A stretch of DNA of 43,189 nt from Hoeflea sp. BAL378 (GTDB taxonomy: Bacteria; Pseudomonadota; Alphaproteobacteria; Rhizobiales; Rhizobiaceae), in the NCBI RefSeq assembly GCF_000759435.1, contig NZ_JRJG01000028.1, forward strand, positions 1 to 43,189, given 5' to 3'. The notes under the pieces were generated by a model. It searched no databases. It was given only the letters and a program-made list of their open reading frames with translations, and was not told the origin of the DNA. Below are positions 18,245 through 28,230 of this stretch, in pieces (positions within the stretch are counted from its first letter, which is position 1; every line of letters begins with the position of its first letter). Position numbers and translations under genes: made by a program.

Positions 18245-19030
18245 CTATTCCTTGACCGGAACCGTGTAGTTGAGCGGCATGCGGCCGCCATCGGCATAGA
18301 TCGTCTGTCCGGTGACATAGCTCGCATCCGACGACAGCAGGAACGCCGCCACCGAGGCGATCTCCGAGGGCTCGCCTAGCCGGCCGAGCGGCGTGCGCGA
18401 CAGGATCCGCGTCTTGACCTCCGGATTGTCGGCCACCGAGGCCAGCATGTCGGTCATGATCGAGCCGGGGCCGATCGCGTTGACCCTGATGCCGTGCGGC
18501 GCCAGCGCCAGCGCCATCACCTTGGTCATCTGGCTCACCCCGCCCTTGGAGACGGAATAGGGAACCTGGTTGGCGATCGCGAACGTGTCGTTGATCGAGG
18601 ACATGTTGACGATCGAGCCGGGCTCCTCGCCCTTGCCGATCTGCTGCACCATGTGCCGCGCCACGGCCTGGCCGCACAGGAACACGCTCTTGAGGTTGAC
18701 CCCCAGCACGCGGTCGAAATCGGCCTCTTCGAGATCGAGGAAATCGGCGGCATGAACGATGCCGGCATTGTTGACGAGCGCATTGATCGAGCCGAAGGCG
18801 TCGACCGTCTTGGCCACGAGATTGTGGACGTCGAGCCGCTCGGAGACGTCGGTGGCGGTGAACAGCACCTCGCCCACGCCCGAAAGATCCTCCACCGCCG
18901 CAGCACCCGCGGCCTCGTCAATATCGGCGATCATCACCCGGGCGCCCTCGGCGGCGAGCCGGCGCACGATCGCCAGCCCGATTCCCTTGGCGCCGCCGGT
19001 CACGATGGCTGTGCGTCCATCCAGTCTCAT
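18245..19030 (-). CDS. Short-chain dehydrogenase/reductase (classical SDR)
   Basis: An NAD(P)-dependent oxidoreductase of 261 residues. The Rossmann cofactor motif TGGAKGIG lies at residues 11-18, with an acidic DID at the end of beta-2 (NAD(H) preference is inferred). NNAG, the catalytic Ser in NMSSIN and the YSVSKGG Tyr-x3-Lys pair are all present. The C-terminal [12 protein letters not shown] is typical of 3-ketoacyl-ACP reductase/glucose dehydrogenase-like SDRs. The substrate cannot be read from the sequence. It lies 157 bp downstream of prpE on the same strand. A CCCGCGCC/GGCGCGGG stem (19052-19076) lies between the two genes, so co-transcription is possible but not certain. Confidence 0.88.
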   Translation of the reverse strand: MRLDGRTAIVTGGAKGIGLAIVRRLAAEGARVMIADIDEAAGAAAVEDLSGVGEVLFTATDVSERLDVHNLVAKTVDAFGSINALVNNAGIVHAADFLDLEEADFDRVLGVNLKSVFLCGQAVARHMVQQIGKGEEPGSIVNMSSINDTFAIANQVPYSVSKGGVSQMTKVMALALAPHGIRVNAIGPGSIMTDMLASVADNPEVKTRILSRTPLGRLGEPSEIASVAAFLLSSDASYVTGQTIYADGGRMPLNYTVPVKE

Positions 19031-19187
19031 GCGTCTTTCCTTCCACTCCGACCCGCGCCGTTTCAGGAGGCGCGGGGCTCATTCCAGTTCTGTGTCATCC
19101 TACACCAGGCCGGCGGCGAACCGAATGCAGATCCGCCCGCCCCGACCCCCGTGGGCAGCGCGACAGTGGCCCGGCGGGCCGGGAAGG

Positions 19188-21098
19188 TCAATCGGCCTTC
19201 CTGGCGATCCCGTGCTTTGTCATCACCGCGGCGATTTCGTCGAGAATGCCCGGATCGTCGATGGTCGCCGGCATCTTCCACTCCTGGCCGTCGGCGATCT
19301 TCTGCATGGTCGCGCGCAGGATCTTGCCCGACCGCGTCTTGGGCAGGCGCTTGACCACCATCACCGTCTTGAACGCCGCCACCGGGCCGATCTGGTCGCG
19401 CACCAGCCTGACGACTTCCTTCTCGATCTCCTCGTCGCTCTTCTCGACGCCGGAATTGATGACGATGAAGCCCGCCGGGATCTGGCCCTTCATGCTGTCG
19501 GCGATGCCGATGACGGCGCATTCGGCGACATCGGGATGGCTGGAGACGGCCTCTTCCATGCCGCCGGTCGACAGCCGGTGGCCCGCCACATTGATGATGT
19601 CGTCGGTGCGCGCCATGATGAACAGGTAGCCGTCCCCGTCGACATAGCCGGCATCGGCGGTTTTGTAGAAACCCGGGAATTCCGCCAGATAGGCATTGTG
19701 GAAACGCTCGTCGGCGTTCCACAGCGTGGGCAGGCAGCCCGGCGGCAGCGGCAGCTTGACCACGACATTGCCGAGCGTCCCCGCCGGCACCGGATGACCG
19801 GCATCGTCGATCACCTGCACGTCGTAGCCCGGCATCGGCACCGCGGGAGAGCCGTATTTGACCGGCAGCAGGCCCAGGCCCATCGGATTGCCGGCGATCG
19901 TCCATCCGGTCTCGGTCTGCCACCAGTGATCGATGACCGGAACGCCGAGCACCCGCTCGGCCCACTGGATCGTGTCCGGATCGGCCCGCTCGCCGGCCAG
20001 GAACAGCGCCCGGAAGCCGGACAGGTCATAGTTACTGATCAGGCTGCCCTGCGGATCTTCCTTGCGGATGGCGCGGAACGCCGTCGGCGCGGTGAACAGC
20101 GCCGCGACATTGTGTTCGGCGATCACCCGCCAGAACGTGCCCGCATCGGGTGTCCCCACCGGCTTGCCTTCGAACACGATGGTGGTGTTGCCATGCAGCA
20201 GCGGCGCGTAGACGATGTAGGAGTGTCCCACCACCCAGCCGATGTCGGAGGCCGCCCAGAAGACTTCGCCAGGCTTGAGCCCGTACATCGCATGCATGGA
20301 CCATTCGAGCGCCACCATGTGGCCGCCATTGTCGCGCACCACGCCCTTGGGCTGGCCGGTGGTGCCGGACGTGTAGAGGACATAGAGCGGATCGGTGGCC
20401 GCGACCGGCGTGCAGGCGACCTTGCGGCCCCTGTTGGCGCTCATCAGCTCCGCATAGTCGAAATCCCGGCCCTCGATCAGTTCGCAGCGATGCTGGTCCC
20501 GTTGCAGGACGATCGTGGCGTCGGGCTTGTGGTGCGAATGGGCGATGGCTGCATCGAGCAGCGGCTTGTAGGCGACGATCCGCCCCGGCTCGATGCCGCA
20601 GGAGGCGGTGACGACGAGCTTGGCCTTGCTGTCGTCGATGCGGGTGGCGAGCTCGGAGGCCGCGAAGCCGCCGAAGACCACCGAATGCACGGCGCCGAGC
20701 CGGGCGCAGGCGAGCATGGCGACGATCGCCTCGGGCACCATCGGCATGTAGAGAACGACCCGGTCGCCCTTGCCGATCCCCTTGTCGGCCAGCGCCCCGG
20801 CGAAGGCCTCGACCTCGGCCAGCATCTCCGAATAGCTGAGGCTGCGCTTGGTTCCGGTGATCGGGCTGTCATAGATGAGGGCCGCCTGGTCGCCGCGGCC
20901 GGACGCCACGTGCCGGTCCAGGCAGTTGTGGCAGGGGTTGGTGACCCCGCCGACAAACCACCGGCCATAGGCGCCCTGATCCGGATCGAAGGCCTTTTCG
21001 GGCGCTTCGAACCAGTCGATCGCCCTGGCCTGATCCATCCAGAACCCGTCCGGATCCTCCTGCCAGCTCCTGTAGACCTCGGCATAGCTGCTCGGCAT
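19188..21098 (-). CDS. prpE: Propionyl-CoA synthetase (acyl-CoA ligase PrpE)
   Basis: An AMP-forming ligase activating propionate (and related short acids) to the CoA ester. It has 636 residues. Motifs are CHNCLDRHV near the N-terminus, YTSGTTGQPKGVVRDNGGH, DHWWQTETGW, MARTDDIINVAGHRLSTG and [10 protein letters not shown]. The TETGW and RDNGGH variants separate PrpE from Acs. The SGK lysine is residue 592, the position acetylated in Salmonella PrpE. The ATG at 21098 was chosen because AGGAGG lies 8 bases upstream; an ATG two codons earlier is too close. No prpBCD genes are adjacent, so propionate catabolism must be completed elsewhere. Confidence 0.93.
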   Translation of the reverse strand: MPSSYAEVYRSWQEDPDGFWMDQARAIDWFEAPEKAFDPDQGAYGRWFVGGVTNPCHNCLDRHVASGRGDQAALIYDSPITGTKRSLSYSEMLAEVEAFAGALADKGIGKGDRVVLYMPMVPEAIVAMLACARLGAVHSVVFGGFAASELATRIDDSKAKLVVTASCGIEPGRIVAYKPLLDAAIAHSHHKPDATIVLQRDQHRCELIEGRDFDYAELMSANRGRKVACTPVAATDPLYVLYTSGTTGQPKGVVRDNGGHMVALEWSMHAMYGLKPGEVFWAASDIGWVVGHSYIVYAPLLHGNTTIVFEGKPVGTPDAGTFWRVIAEHNVAALFTAPTAFRAIRKEDPQGSLISNYDLSGFRALFLAGERADPDTIQWAERVLGVPVIDHWWQTETGWTIAGNPMGLGLLPVKYGSPAVPMPGYDVQVIDDAGHPVPAGTLGNVVVKLPLPPGCLPTLWNADERFHNAYLAEFPGFYKTADAGYVDGDGYLFIMARTDDIINVAGHRLSTGGMEEAVSSHPDVAECAVIGIADSMKGQIPAGFIVINSGVEKSDEEIEKEVVRLVRDQIGPVAAFKTVMVVKRLPKTRSGKILRATMQKIADGQEWKMPATIDDPGILDEIAAVMTKHGIARKAD

Positions 21099-21204
21099 GA
21101 TCATGTCCTCCTCAAAGCCCCGCACGGCCGCGCCGGCGATCAAACGTCCAGGCCGCGATTTCCCGAATGGGCGGCACCCTAAGCCCGTGCCCTCCGCTTG
21201 GGAA

Positions 21205-21222
21205 ACTAGACCTTTGACTAGT
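21205..21222. promoter_or_regulatory. ACTAG-N8-CTAGT dyad upstream of prpE
   Basis: A perfect 5-bp inverted repeat with 8 bp between the arms, 107-124 bp before the prpE ATG. It has the size and symmetry of a response-regulator or LuxR-type operator. A possible minus-strand -10 (CTATAA, near 21283) lies further upstream, but no convincing -35 was found. Confidence 0.4.
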
Positions 21223-21348
21223 GGGGCGATTTGTCCCGCCGGCCCGGATCCGCTCCCTGGGAGCCGCCTTCGCGTATTTATAGCCTGTGGCCGGGAATTT
21301 CGAAACAGACCCGCGGCCCAAGGTCCGGCCGGACCGCGCGGTCCGGTG

Positions 21349-22017
21349 TCACAGCGGCGGGCGCGCGCCGAAAATCGCCGATCCGACCCGCACCTCGGTG
21401 GCGCCGAAGCCGATCGCGGTGGAAAAATCATCCGACATGCCCATCGACAGGGTCTCGATGCCGTTGGCCCTGGCGATCTTGGCGAGCAGGGCGAAATGCG
21501 GCCCCGGATTCTCGTCGACCGGCGGGATGCACATGAGCCCGGCGATGGAGAGGCCGAGTTCGCCGCGGCACAAGGCCAGGAATCCGTCGGCCTGGTCCGG
21601 CTCGATGCCGGCCTTCTGCGGTTCCGAACCGGTGTTGACCTGCACGTAAAGCCGCGGGGTCTTGCCCTGCTTCTCCATTTCCCGGGCGATCTCCCTGGCG
21701 ATCTTCTCCCGGTCGACGGTCTGGATCACGTCGAACAGCGCCACCGCTTCGGCGGTCTTGTTGGATTGCAGCGGGCCGATCAGATGCAGCTCGATGCCCG
21801 GCGTTTCGGCCTTGAGGCCCGGCCATTTGGACTGGGCCTCCTGGACGCGGTTTTCGCCGAACAGCCTCTGCCCGGCCTCGATCACCGGCCTGATCTCCTC
21901 GGCCGATTTCGTCTTGGAGACCGCGACCAGCCGAACCGAATCCGGCTTTCTATCGGCTTCCACCGCTGCGGCGGCGATAGCCGCACGCACGTTTTCAAGG
22001 TTTTCCCGGACGTCCAA
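21349..22017 (-). CDS. PLP homeostasis protein (YggS/PLPBP family)
   Basis: A single-domain alanine racemase-fold protein that binds PLP without known catalysis and helps balance B6 vitamers and amino acid pools. It has 222 residues. The PLP-binding Lys is in LVAVSKTK; also present are LFGENRVQEA, HLIGPLQSNK, VNTGSEPQKAG, LSMGMSDD and VRVGSAIFG, all diagnostic of the family. No ATG exists at the family start; TTG at 22017 is chosen because AGGA lies 8 bases upstream and the length then fits. It diverges from leuS and is upstream of prpE on the same strand, 250 bp apart. Confidence 0.93.
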   Translation of the reverse strand: MDVRENLENVRAAIAAAAVEADRKPDSVRLVAVSKTKSAEEIRPVIEAGQRLFGENRVQEAQSKWPGLKAETPGIELHLIGPLQSNKTAEAVALFDVIQTVDREKIAREIAREMEKQGKTPRLYVQVNTGSEPQKAGIEPDQADGFLALCRGELGLSIAGLMCIPPVDENPGPHFALLAKIARANGIETLSMGMSDDFSTAIGFGATEVRVGSAIFGARPPL

Positions 22018-22236
22018 GCCTTGCTTCCTTCTCTCGCCTTGAGGTTCTGCGCCCGGTGTTACCCCAGCCGGAGCCGCTTGCCAATCCGCAGGCGGCGGTG
22101 GGACGGGACCGCATCCCGGCCCGCCGCGTCCTGTCCCGGCGCCGGAACTTCCGCTTCGATGCCGCTCAATGGTTGACGCTTGGCGGGTTTCATGGTGAAG
22201 GTCGCGGCGAAATCTGGCGGTTTTCTGGTGAAGCTC

Positions 22237-24849
22237 ATGGCTATGGAACGATACAATCCCAAACAGGCGGAAACCCGCTGGCAGCGTATCTGGGAAGAGC
22301 GGCGAATCTACGAGACGGACACCAATAGTCCGGATCCGAAATATTACGTGCTCGAGATGTTCCCCTATCCGTCCGGGCGCATTCACATGGGCCATGTCCG
22401 CAACTACGCCCTGGGCGACGTCGTGGCGCGCTACAAGCGCGCCCGCGGCTTCAACGTGCTGCATCCGATGGGCTGGGACGCCTTCGGCATGCCGGCCGAG
22501 AACGCCGCCATGCAGAACAAGGTGCATCCGCGCGACTGGACCTATGCCAATATCGACGCCATGCGCAAGCAGCTCAAGTCCATGGGCCTGTCGCTCGACT
22601 GGAGCCGCGAATTCGCCACCTGCGATGTCGAATACTACACGCAGCAGCAGGCCCTGTTCCTGGATTTCCTCGAAGCCGGGCTGATCTTCCGCCGCAACTC
22701 CAAGGTCAACTGGGATCCGGTCGACATGACCGTGCTTGCCAACGAGCAGGTGATCGACGGCCGCGGCTGGCGCTCGGGCGCCCTGGTCGAGCAGCGCGAC
22801 CTGACCCAGTGGTTCTTCCGCATTTCCGATTTCGCCGAGGAACTGGACGAAGCGCTCGACGGACTTGACGGCTGGCCTGAAAAGGTCCGGACGATGCAGC
22901 GCAACTGGATCGGCAAGTCGCGCGGGATCGAGATCGATTTTCCGCTTGTGGCGCCCCTGAGCGACATCGATACCGTCACCTGCTTCTCCACCCGGCCGGA
23001 CACGATGCATGGCGCCAGCTTCATCGCGATCTCGCCGGATCACCCGCTGTCGCTCGCGCTGGAGCCCGGCCATGCCGAGCTTGCCGCCTTCAACGCGGAT
23101 TGCCGCCGCATCGGCACCTCCGAGGAAGCGCTGGAGAAGGCGGAAAAGCGCGGCTTCGACACCGGCCTGAAGGTGAGCCATCCCACCGAGGACCGCGAAC
23201 TGCCGGTCTGGGTGGGCAATTTCGTGCTGATGGGCTACGGCACCGGCGCGGTGTTCGGCTGTCCGGCGCATGATCAGCGCGATCTCGACTTTGCCCGCAA
23301 ATACGGCCTGCCGGTGCGCAACGCCTTCTTCATGGTGGGCGATGACAGCCCGATCGTGGCCGAGGCTCTGGTTCCGGCGAAATCGGAAAAAGTGTCCTAT
23401 GTCGACCATTTCGCCGGCCTGACCGAGGCGACCGGCCAGGAGGCGATCGACCGGACCATAAGCTGGTTCGAAGACCGCAATCTCGGCAAGGCCATCACCC
23501 GCTACCGCCTGCGCGACTGGGGCCTGTCGCGCCAGCGCTATTGGGGGGCGCCGATTCCGGTGATCCATTGCGACGACTGCGGCGTCGTGCCGGTGCCGGT
23601 CGCCGACCTGCCGGTCAGGCTTCCCGACGACGTGACGCTCGACAAGCCGGGCAACCCGCTCGACCATCATCCGACCTGGAGCCATGTCGCCTGCCCCCGA
23701 TGCGGCAAGGACGCGCGGCGCGAAACCGACACCATGGACACCTTCGTCGATTCGTCGTGGTATTTCGCCCGTTTCACCGCGCCCCGTCACGACAGGCCCA
23801 CCGATCCGGCCGTCGCCAGCGCCTGGCTGCCGGTGGACCAGTATATCGGCGGCATCGAGCACGCGATCCTGCACCTGCTCTATTCGCGCTTCTTCACCCG
23901 CGCCATGCGCCAGACCGGGCATGTCGATCTCAAGGAGCCGTTCCGCGGCCTGTTCACGCAAGGCATGGTGGTTCACGAGACCTACCGCGCCGACAGGGAC
24001 GGCAAGGGCGAATGGATCCCGCCCGCCGATGTGGTGGTCGAGGAAGCCGACGGCGTGCGCACGGCACGCCACGCCAAGACCGGCGAATCGCTCGTCATCG
24101 GCTCGATCGAGAAGATGTCGAAATCGAAGAAGAACGTGGTCGATCCCGACGACATCATCGACAGCTACGGCGCCGACACCGCGCGCTTCTTCATGCTGTC
24201 GGATTCGCCGCCCGATCGCGACGTGATCTGGACCGAGGCGGGCGTCGAAGGCGCCCACCGATTCGTCCAGCGCATCTGGCGCGTGCTGGGCGAGGCCTCG
24301 GCCGAACTCAAGGCGGTGACCCCGGCCGCCGGCGGCAGCGGCGTCGCGCTCGCGGTCTCGCGCAGCGCGCACAAGACCGTCAAGGCCGTGGGCGAGGACA
24401 TCGAGAGGCTCGCCTTCAACAAGGCCGTGGCGCGGCTCTACGAACTGCTCAACACCCTTGCCGCGCCGCTGGCCGATGTGGCGGCGGGCAAGGCCGACCC
24501 GGAGCTCAAGGCCGCCTGCAGGCAGGCTGCCGACATGGTGGTGCTGCTGATCGCGCCGATGATGCCGCATCTGGCGGAAGAATGCTGGAAAATGCTCGGC
24601 AATGACGGCATGGTGGCGACCACGGGCTGGCCGGACTATGATCCGGGCCTGGTAACGGATGAACAGGTGACCATGCCGGTGCAGATCAATGGCAAGAAGC
24701 GCGGCGATTTGACAATTGACCGCAATGCCGATCAAGCTGCCGTCGAGGCGGCGGTTCTGGCGCTCGATGTCGTACGGGCCGCAACCGGAGGCAATCCGCC
24801 GCGCAAACTCATTATCGTACCCCAGAGGATCGTCAATGTTGTCATCTGA
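22237..24849 (+). CDS. leuS: Leucyl-tRNA synthetase
   Basis: Class I aminoacyl-tRNA synthetase charging tRNA-Leu; 870 residues. The HIGH-type signature is HMGH (50-53) within [15 protein letters not shown], and the KMSKS loop is at 626-630. Between them are the CP1 editing domain (about 225-420, with [11 protein letters not shown]) and a zinc-like CDDCG...CPRCG segment near 445-490. The ATG at 22237 (MAMERYN) is preferred by comparison with rhizobial LeuS; earlier in-frame ATGs at 22180 and 22192 exist. A TTGACG hexamer lies near 22170, but its -10 is weak. The stop overlaps the start of lptE, so leuS-lptE-holA form an operon. Confidence 0.97.
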   Translation: MAMERYNPKQAETRWQRIWEERRIYETDTNSPDPKYYVLEMFPYPSGRIHMGHVRNYALGDVVARYKRARGFNVLHPMGWDAFGMPAENAAMQNKVHPRDWTYANIDAMRKQLKSMGLSLDWSREFATCDVEYYTQQQALFLDFLEAGLIFRRNSKVNWDPVDMTVLANEQVIDGRGWRSGALVEQRDLTQWFFRISDFAEELDEALDGLDGWPEKVRTMQRNWIGKSRGIEIDFPLVAPLSDIDTVTCFSTRPDTMHGASFIAISPDHPLSLALEPGHAELAAFNADCRRIGTSEEALEKAEKRGFDTGLKVSHPTEDRELPVWVGNFVLMGYGTGAVFGCPAHDQRDLDFARKYGLPVRNAFFMVGDDSPIVAEALVPAKSEKVSYVDHFAGLTEATGQEAIDRTISWFEDRNLGKAITRYRLRDWGLSRQRYWGAPIPVIHCDDCGVVPVPVADLPVRLPDDVTLDKPGNPLDHHPTWSHVACPRCGKDARRETDTMDTFVDSSWYFARFTAPRHDRPTDPAVASAWLPVDQYIGGIEHAILHLLYSRFFTRAMRQTGHVDLKEPFRGLFTQGMVVHETYRADRDGKGEWIPPADVVVEEADGVRTARHAKTGESLVIGSIEKMSKSKKNVVDPDDIIDSYGADTARFFMLSDSPPDRDVIWTEAGVEGAHRFVQRIWRVLGEASAELKAVTPAAGGSGVALAVSRSAHKTVKAVGEDIERLAFNKAVARLYELLNTLAAPLADVAAGKADPELKAACRQAADMVVLLIAPMMPHLAEECWKMLGNDGMVATTGWPDYDPGLVTDEQVTMPVQINGKKRGDLTIDRNADQAAVEAAVLALDVVRAATGGNPPRKLIIVPQRIVNVVI

Positions 24850-25339
24850 AGCTGCCGGACCGGGCTGGAAAATCAAGGCGCTCGCCTGCGCCCTGGGATT
24901 GGCGCTGCTGGCGGGATGCCAGGTGAAGCCGCTTTACGGCTCGCTCGACGGCGAGACACAGTCGATTTCCGTGTCCCATGCCGACAGTCGCGTCGAGCAG
25001 ACCGTGCGCAATGAGCTGGTGCTGGGATTTGGCGGCGAGCAGACCAACACCGCCTACCAGCTCGATCTGTCGGTCTCCTCCGGCGTCACCGGGCTTCTTC
25101 CCGGCGGGATCGACAACGAATTCTCCGCCGCCCGCGCCACGGTGACGGCCTCCTATGTGCTCAAGTCGACCTCCACCGGCGAGATCGTCAAGTCAGGCTC
25201 CCGCTTCGCCGACGCCCAGCTTGACCTTCCCTCGCAGCAATTCGCCCAGGTCAGAGCCAAGCTGGACGCGGAAGACCGGGCCGCGCGCGCCGTGGCGGCG
25301 CTCGTCCGGGCTGATGTCGCCGCAGCCCTTGGCCGCTGA
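24836..25339 (+). CDS. lptE: LPS-assembly lipoprotein LptE
   Basis: The outer-membrane lipoprotein plug partner of LptD in lipopolysaccharide export. It has 167 residues. The N-terminal lipoprotein signal ([15 protein letters not shown]) puts the lipobox cysteine at position 28, followed by QVKPLYG, the conserved start of the LptE fold. The remainder ([29 protein letters not shown]) fits the beta-rich DUF330-like domain. The ATG overlaps the last 14 bases of leuS and AGAGGA lies 7 bases upstream. The leuS-lptE-holA order is widely conserved in Gram-negatives. Confidence 0.92.
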   Translation: MLSSEAAGPGWKIKALACALGLALLAGCQVKPLYGSLDGETQSISVSHADSRVEQTVRNELVLGFGGEQTNTAYQLDLSVSSGVTGLLPGGIDNEFSAARATVTASYVLKSTSTGEIVKSGSRFADAQLDLPSQQFAQVRAKLDAEDRAARAVAALVRADVAAALGR

Positions 25340-25437
25340 GGCGCCGCGCCGGATGGCGTGTTTATGGTGTTGGATCAACCGGTTAGGAAATTCATCGTGC
25401 TGACCGGCACGGCACACCTGTTCTTGCGGCGGCACCC

Positions 25438-26466
25438 ATGGCCCAGATAAAGACCCATGAATTCTCCGCTTTTGTTCGCCGCGAGGGGACGCCGTACCGG
25501 ATCGTGCTGGTCTATGGCCCGGACCGCGGCCTAGTGTCCGAGCGCGCTGCGCAGGTGGCCGCCAAGACCGGGGTCGATCTCAAGGACGATTTCGCCGTTC
25601 TCAGGCTCGAAGCCTCCGACCTCTCCGGCGATCCCGGCCGGCTGGCCGATGAATTCGGCGCCATCAGCCTGTTTGGCGGAGACCGGCTGGTCTGGGTGCG
25701 CAATGCGGGGAACGAGCGCGGCCTGATCGAGGGGATCACCGCCATCGCCGACACCGATCCCGGCTCCTCCCACCTCATCATCGAGGCCGGCGATCTCAAG
25801 AAGGGCAGCGGCCTGCGCAAGATCGTCGAAAACAGCAAGACGGCGCTGGCGATCCCCTGCTATGCCGACGATGCGCGCGGCATCCAGGCGCTGATCGACG
25901 AGGAACTGGGCACTGCGGGGCTCGCCATCCAGGCCGACGCCCGCCAGCGCCTGTCGCAGCTCCTGGGCGGCGACCGCCTGGCGAGCCGCAACGAGTTGCG
26001 CAAGCTGGCGCTCTATTGCCACGGCACCGGCAGGATCACCGACGAAGATGTAATCGAGGCGATGGGCGATGTGGCCGCCCTTTCGGTGGATGACGCGGTG
26101 GATGCGGTCTTTTCCGGCGACGCCGCCGCGCTCGAGGCAGCCCTGGAGCGGATCCTGGCCTCCAAGACCTCGGTCTTCCTGGTGTTGCGCGGCTGCATCG
26201 TGCTGTTCGAGCAGCTCGACGCCATGCGCTCGCTGGTGGAAAACCACAACCGCCAGCCGGCCCAGGCCATCACCGAGAAGGGGCGCGGCATTCATTTCAA
26301 GCGCAAGCCGATCGTCGAGCGGGCGCTGCGCCACTGGCGGCTGGAGGCCATCAACCGCGAGATGCGCCGGCTGTCGGACGCGGTGCTGGAAACCCGCCGG
26401 CGGCCGCAACTGGAGGCGGCCATTGCCCGCCAGGCGCTGCTGCGCGCCTGCCTGCTCAGCCGCTGA
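25438..26466 (+). CDS. holA: DNA polymerase III subunit delta
   Basis: The clamp-loader wrench subunit that opens the beta sliding clamp; 342 residues. It begins MAQIKTHEFSAFV and shows RIVLVYGPDRGLVSERA (domain I, AAA+ fold without a functional P-loop), GDRLVWVRN, and C-terminal collar helices (LEAINREMRRLSDAVLETR). It lies 98 bp after lptE on the same strand. It converges on parB with a gap of about 20 bp and no obvious hairpin. Confidence 0.95.
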   Translation: MAQIKTHEFSAFVRREGTPYRIVLVYGPDRGLVSERAAQVAAKTGVDLKDDFAVLRLEASDLSGDPGRLADEFGAISLFGGDRLVWVRNAGNERGLIEGITAIADTDPGSSHLIIEAGDLKKGSGLRKIVENSKTALAIPCYADDARGIQALIDEELGTAGLAIQADARQRLSQLLGGDRLASRNELRKLALYCHGTGRITDEDVIEAMGDVAALSVDDAVDAVFSGDAAALEAALERILASKTSVFLVLRGCIVLFEQLDAMRSLVENHNRQPAQAITEKGRGIHFKRKPIVERALRHWRLEAINREMRRLSDAVLETRRRPQLEAAIARQALLRACLLSR

Positions 26467-26487
26467 ACCGATATCCGATTGATTCTG

Positions 26488-27384
26488 TTAGTTCTTTTCG
26501 CCCAGCAGACGGCAAAGCTCGTCAAGCTGCTCGAGCGACTTGTAATCGATGCGCATCTGCCCGCCATAGCCCTTGTGGGCGAGCTGGACCTTGAGGCCGA
26601 GATAATCCGACAGGCTCTTTTCCAGCGCGACCGTATCGGCATCCTTGGCGCCTGTGGTGCCGGCTGACTTGGTTTCGAGGCCCTCCGGCCTGTTGGCCTG
26701 GTCGGCGTCCTTCTGAGCCAGTTTCTCGGCGTCCCGCACCGACAATCCGCCCTGGGCGATCTGCTTGGCGAGCGCAACCGGATCGGAGGTCGAGACGATG
26801 GCCCGCGCGTGACCGGCCGATAGAACGCCTTCGGCAAGCATAGCGCGGACCTCGTCCGGCAGCTTGAGCAGCCTGAGCGAATTGGCGACATGGCTGCGGC
26901 TCTTGCCGATGACCTCGCCCAGATCATTCTGGGTGTAGCCGTACTGGGCGATGAGCTGCTCGTAACCCTGCGCCTCTTCGAGCGCATTGAGATCGGCGCG
27001 CTGCACGTTCTCGACGATGGCGATCTCGAGCGCGGTCTTGTCGTCGACGTTGCGGACGATCACCGGGATCTCGACCAGGCCGGCCATCTGCGCGGCCCGC
27101 CAGCGGCGCTCGCCGGCGATGATCTCGTAGCGGTCCGTGCCGGAGCTGCGCACCATCACCGGCTGGACGATGCCATGCTGGCGGATCGAGCGCGACAGGT
27201 CCTCGAGGTCGGCGGGATCGAACGAGCGCCGCGGATTGCGCGGATTGCGGCTGACATGCTCGATCGGCACCATCCGGTCGGCCGATATGACCGGCTTCGA
27301 CTGGGTCGCCGACGGCTGGTCGATTTCGCCGATCAGGGCAGCCAAACCGCGCCCGAGGCGCTTTTTCGAAACATCTTCTGACAT
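26488..27384 (-). CDS. parB: Chromosome partitioning protein ParB
   Basis: The CTP-dependent DNA clamp that loads on parS and segregates origins; 298 residues. The N-terminal ParA-stimulating motif LGRGLAALIG is at 10-19. The CTPase motifs include GERRWRA (from residue 91) and ENVQRADLNALEEAQGY. The helix-turn-helix is QNDLGEVIGKSRSHVANSLRLL. A C-terminal dimerisation domain ends ELCRLLGEKN. The ATG at 27384 has GGAAG 5 bases upstream; a GTG four codons earlier is an alternative. Its own binding sites occur five times in this window. It lies 35 bp downstream of parA. Confidence 0.97.
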   Translation of the reverse strand: MSEDVSKKRLGRGLAALIGEIDQPSATQSKPVISADRMVPIEHVSRNPRNPRRSFDPADLEDLSRSIRQHGIVQPVMVRSSGTDRYEIIAGERRWRAAQMAGLVEIPVIVRNVDDKTALEIAIVENVQRADLNALEEAQGYEQLIAQYGYTQNDLGEVIGKSRSHVANSLRLLKLPDEVRAMLAEGVLSAGHARAIVSTSDPVALAKQIAQGGLSVRDAEKLAQKDADQANRPEGLETKSAGTTGAKDADTVALEKSLSDYLGLKVQLAHKGYGGQMRIDYKSLEQLDELCRLLGEKN

Positions 27385-27419
27385 CGTCACTTCCACTCTC
27401 GCCTGGGCCCGGTCCGGGG

Positions 27420-28214
27420 TCAGGCAGCCTTTCGGTTACGTTCGCGCTGGATCACTTCCGACGCCAGTTGCAGATAGGCCTGGCTCCCGGCGCATTTGAG
27501 ATCATACAGGATCGCCGGTTTGCCGTAAGACGGCGCTTCCGACACCCGGACATTGCGCGGAATCAGCGTCCGGTAGACCTTGTCGCCCAGATGCGTCCGG
27601 ACATCCTCGACGACCTGCAGCGCCAGATTGTTGCGCGGGTCGTACATGGTCATGACGATGCCCTGGATATCGAGCGTCGGGTTGAGCGCATCGCGCACCT
27701 GTTCGACAGTCTCCAGGAGCTGGCTCAGGCCTTCGAGCGCAAAGAATTCGCATTGCAGCGGTACCAGGATCGAGTGCGCTGCCGCCATGGCGTTCATGGT
27801 CAGCAGGTTGAGCGAGGGCGGACAATCGATCAGCACGTAATTGTAGCGCTGCGCGTCGGGCGCCTGCAGCGCCTTGCGCAGCCGGAACACACGGTCCGGG
27901 GAACCGGCGATCTCCATTTCCACGCCGAGCAGGTCCATGGTCGAGGGAATGATGCTGAGATGCGGCACCGCCGTTTCGGTGACCGTCTCGCTAACGGTCG
28001 CGTTCTGGGTCAGGAGGTCATAGGCCGAGACGCCGCGGTCCTTGCGGTCGATGCCGAGCCCGGTGCTGGCATTGCCCTGCGGATCGATGTCGACGATCAG
28101 CACCTCTTCGCCGATCGCCGCCAGGGCGGTGGCGAGATTGATGGCGGTGGTGGTCTTGCCGACACCGCCTTTCTGATTGGCGATGGTGATGATCCGGTTC
28201 TTCGAAAGGTGCAT
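27420..28214 (-). CDS. parA: Chromosome partitioning ATPase ParA
   Basis: A deviant-Walker ATPase forming the nucleoid gradient that moves ParB-parS complexes; 264 residues. The Walker A is KGGVGKTT (15-22) with the signature Lys15. DIDPQGNASTGLG (Walker A') and VLIDCPPSLNLLT (Walker B) follow, and RNVRVSEAPSYGKP is near the C-terminus. The ATG at 28214 is 17 bp past the rsmG stop, so translation in a mnmG-rsmG-parA-parB operon is likely. The start lacks a strong ribosome-binding site, which suggests coupling. Confidence 0.97.
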   Translation of the reverse strand: MHLSKNRIITIANQKGGVGKTTTAINLATALAAIGEEVLIVDIDPQGNASTGLGIDRKDRGVSAYDLLTQNATVSETVTETAVPHLSIIPSTMDLLGVEMEIAGSPDRVFRLRKALQAPDAQRYNYVLIDCPPSLNLLTMNAMAAAHSILVPLQCEFFALEGLSQLLETVEQVRDALNPTLDIQGIVMTMYDPRNNLALQVVEDVRTHLGDKVYRTLIPRNVRVSEAPSYGKPAILYDLKCAGSQAYLQLASEVIQRERNRKAA

Positions 28215-28230
28215 CGGGAGGGTCCGCGGC

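Noticed and set aside
17226-18677. Upstream extension of the acs reading frame over trcR
   Set aside because: The acs family start is at 17225 with a good ribosome-binding site; the extension is antisense to the complete trcR gene and to its promoter.
22170-22215. leuS promoter starting with TTGACG
   Set aside because: The -35 is good, but no acceptable -10 lies 16-18 bp downstream; too weak to list.
22018-24876. Upstream extension of the YggS reading frame across leuS
   Set aside because: The extension is antisense to leuS and lacks family sequence; YggS length fits the TTG at 22017.
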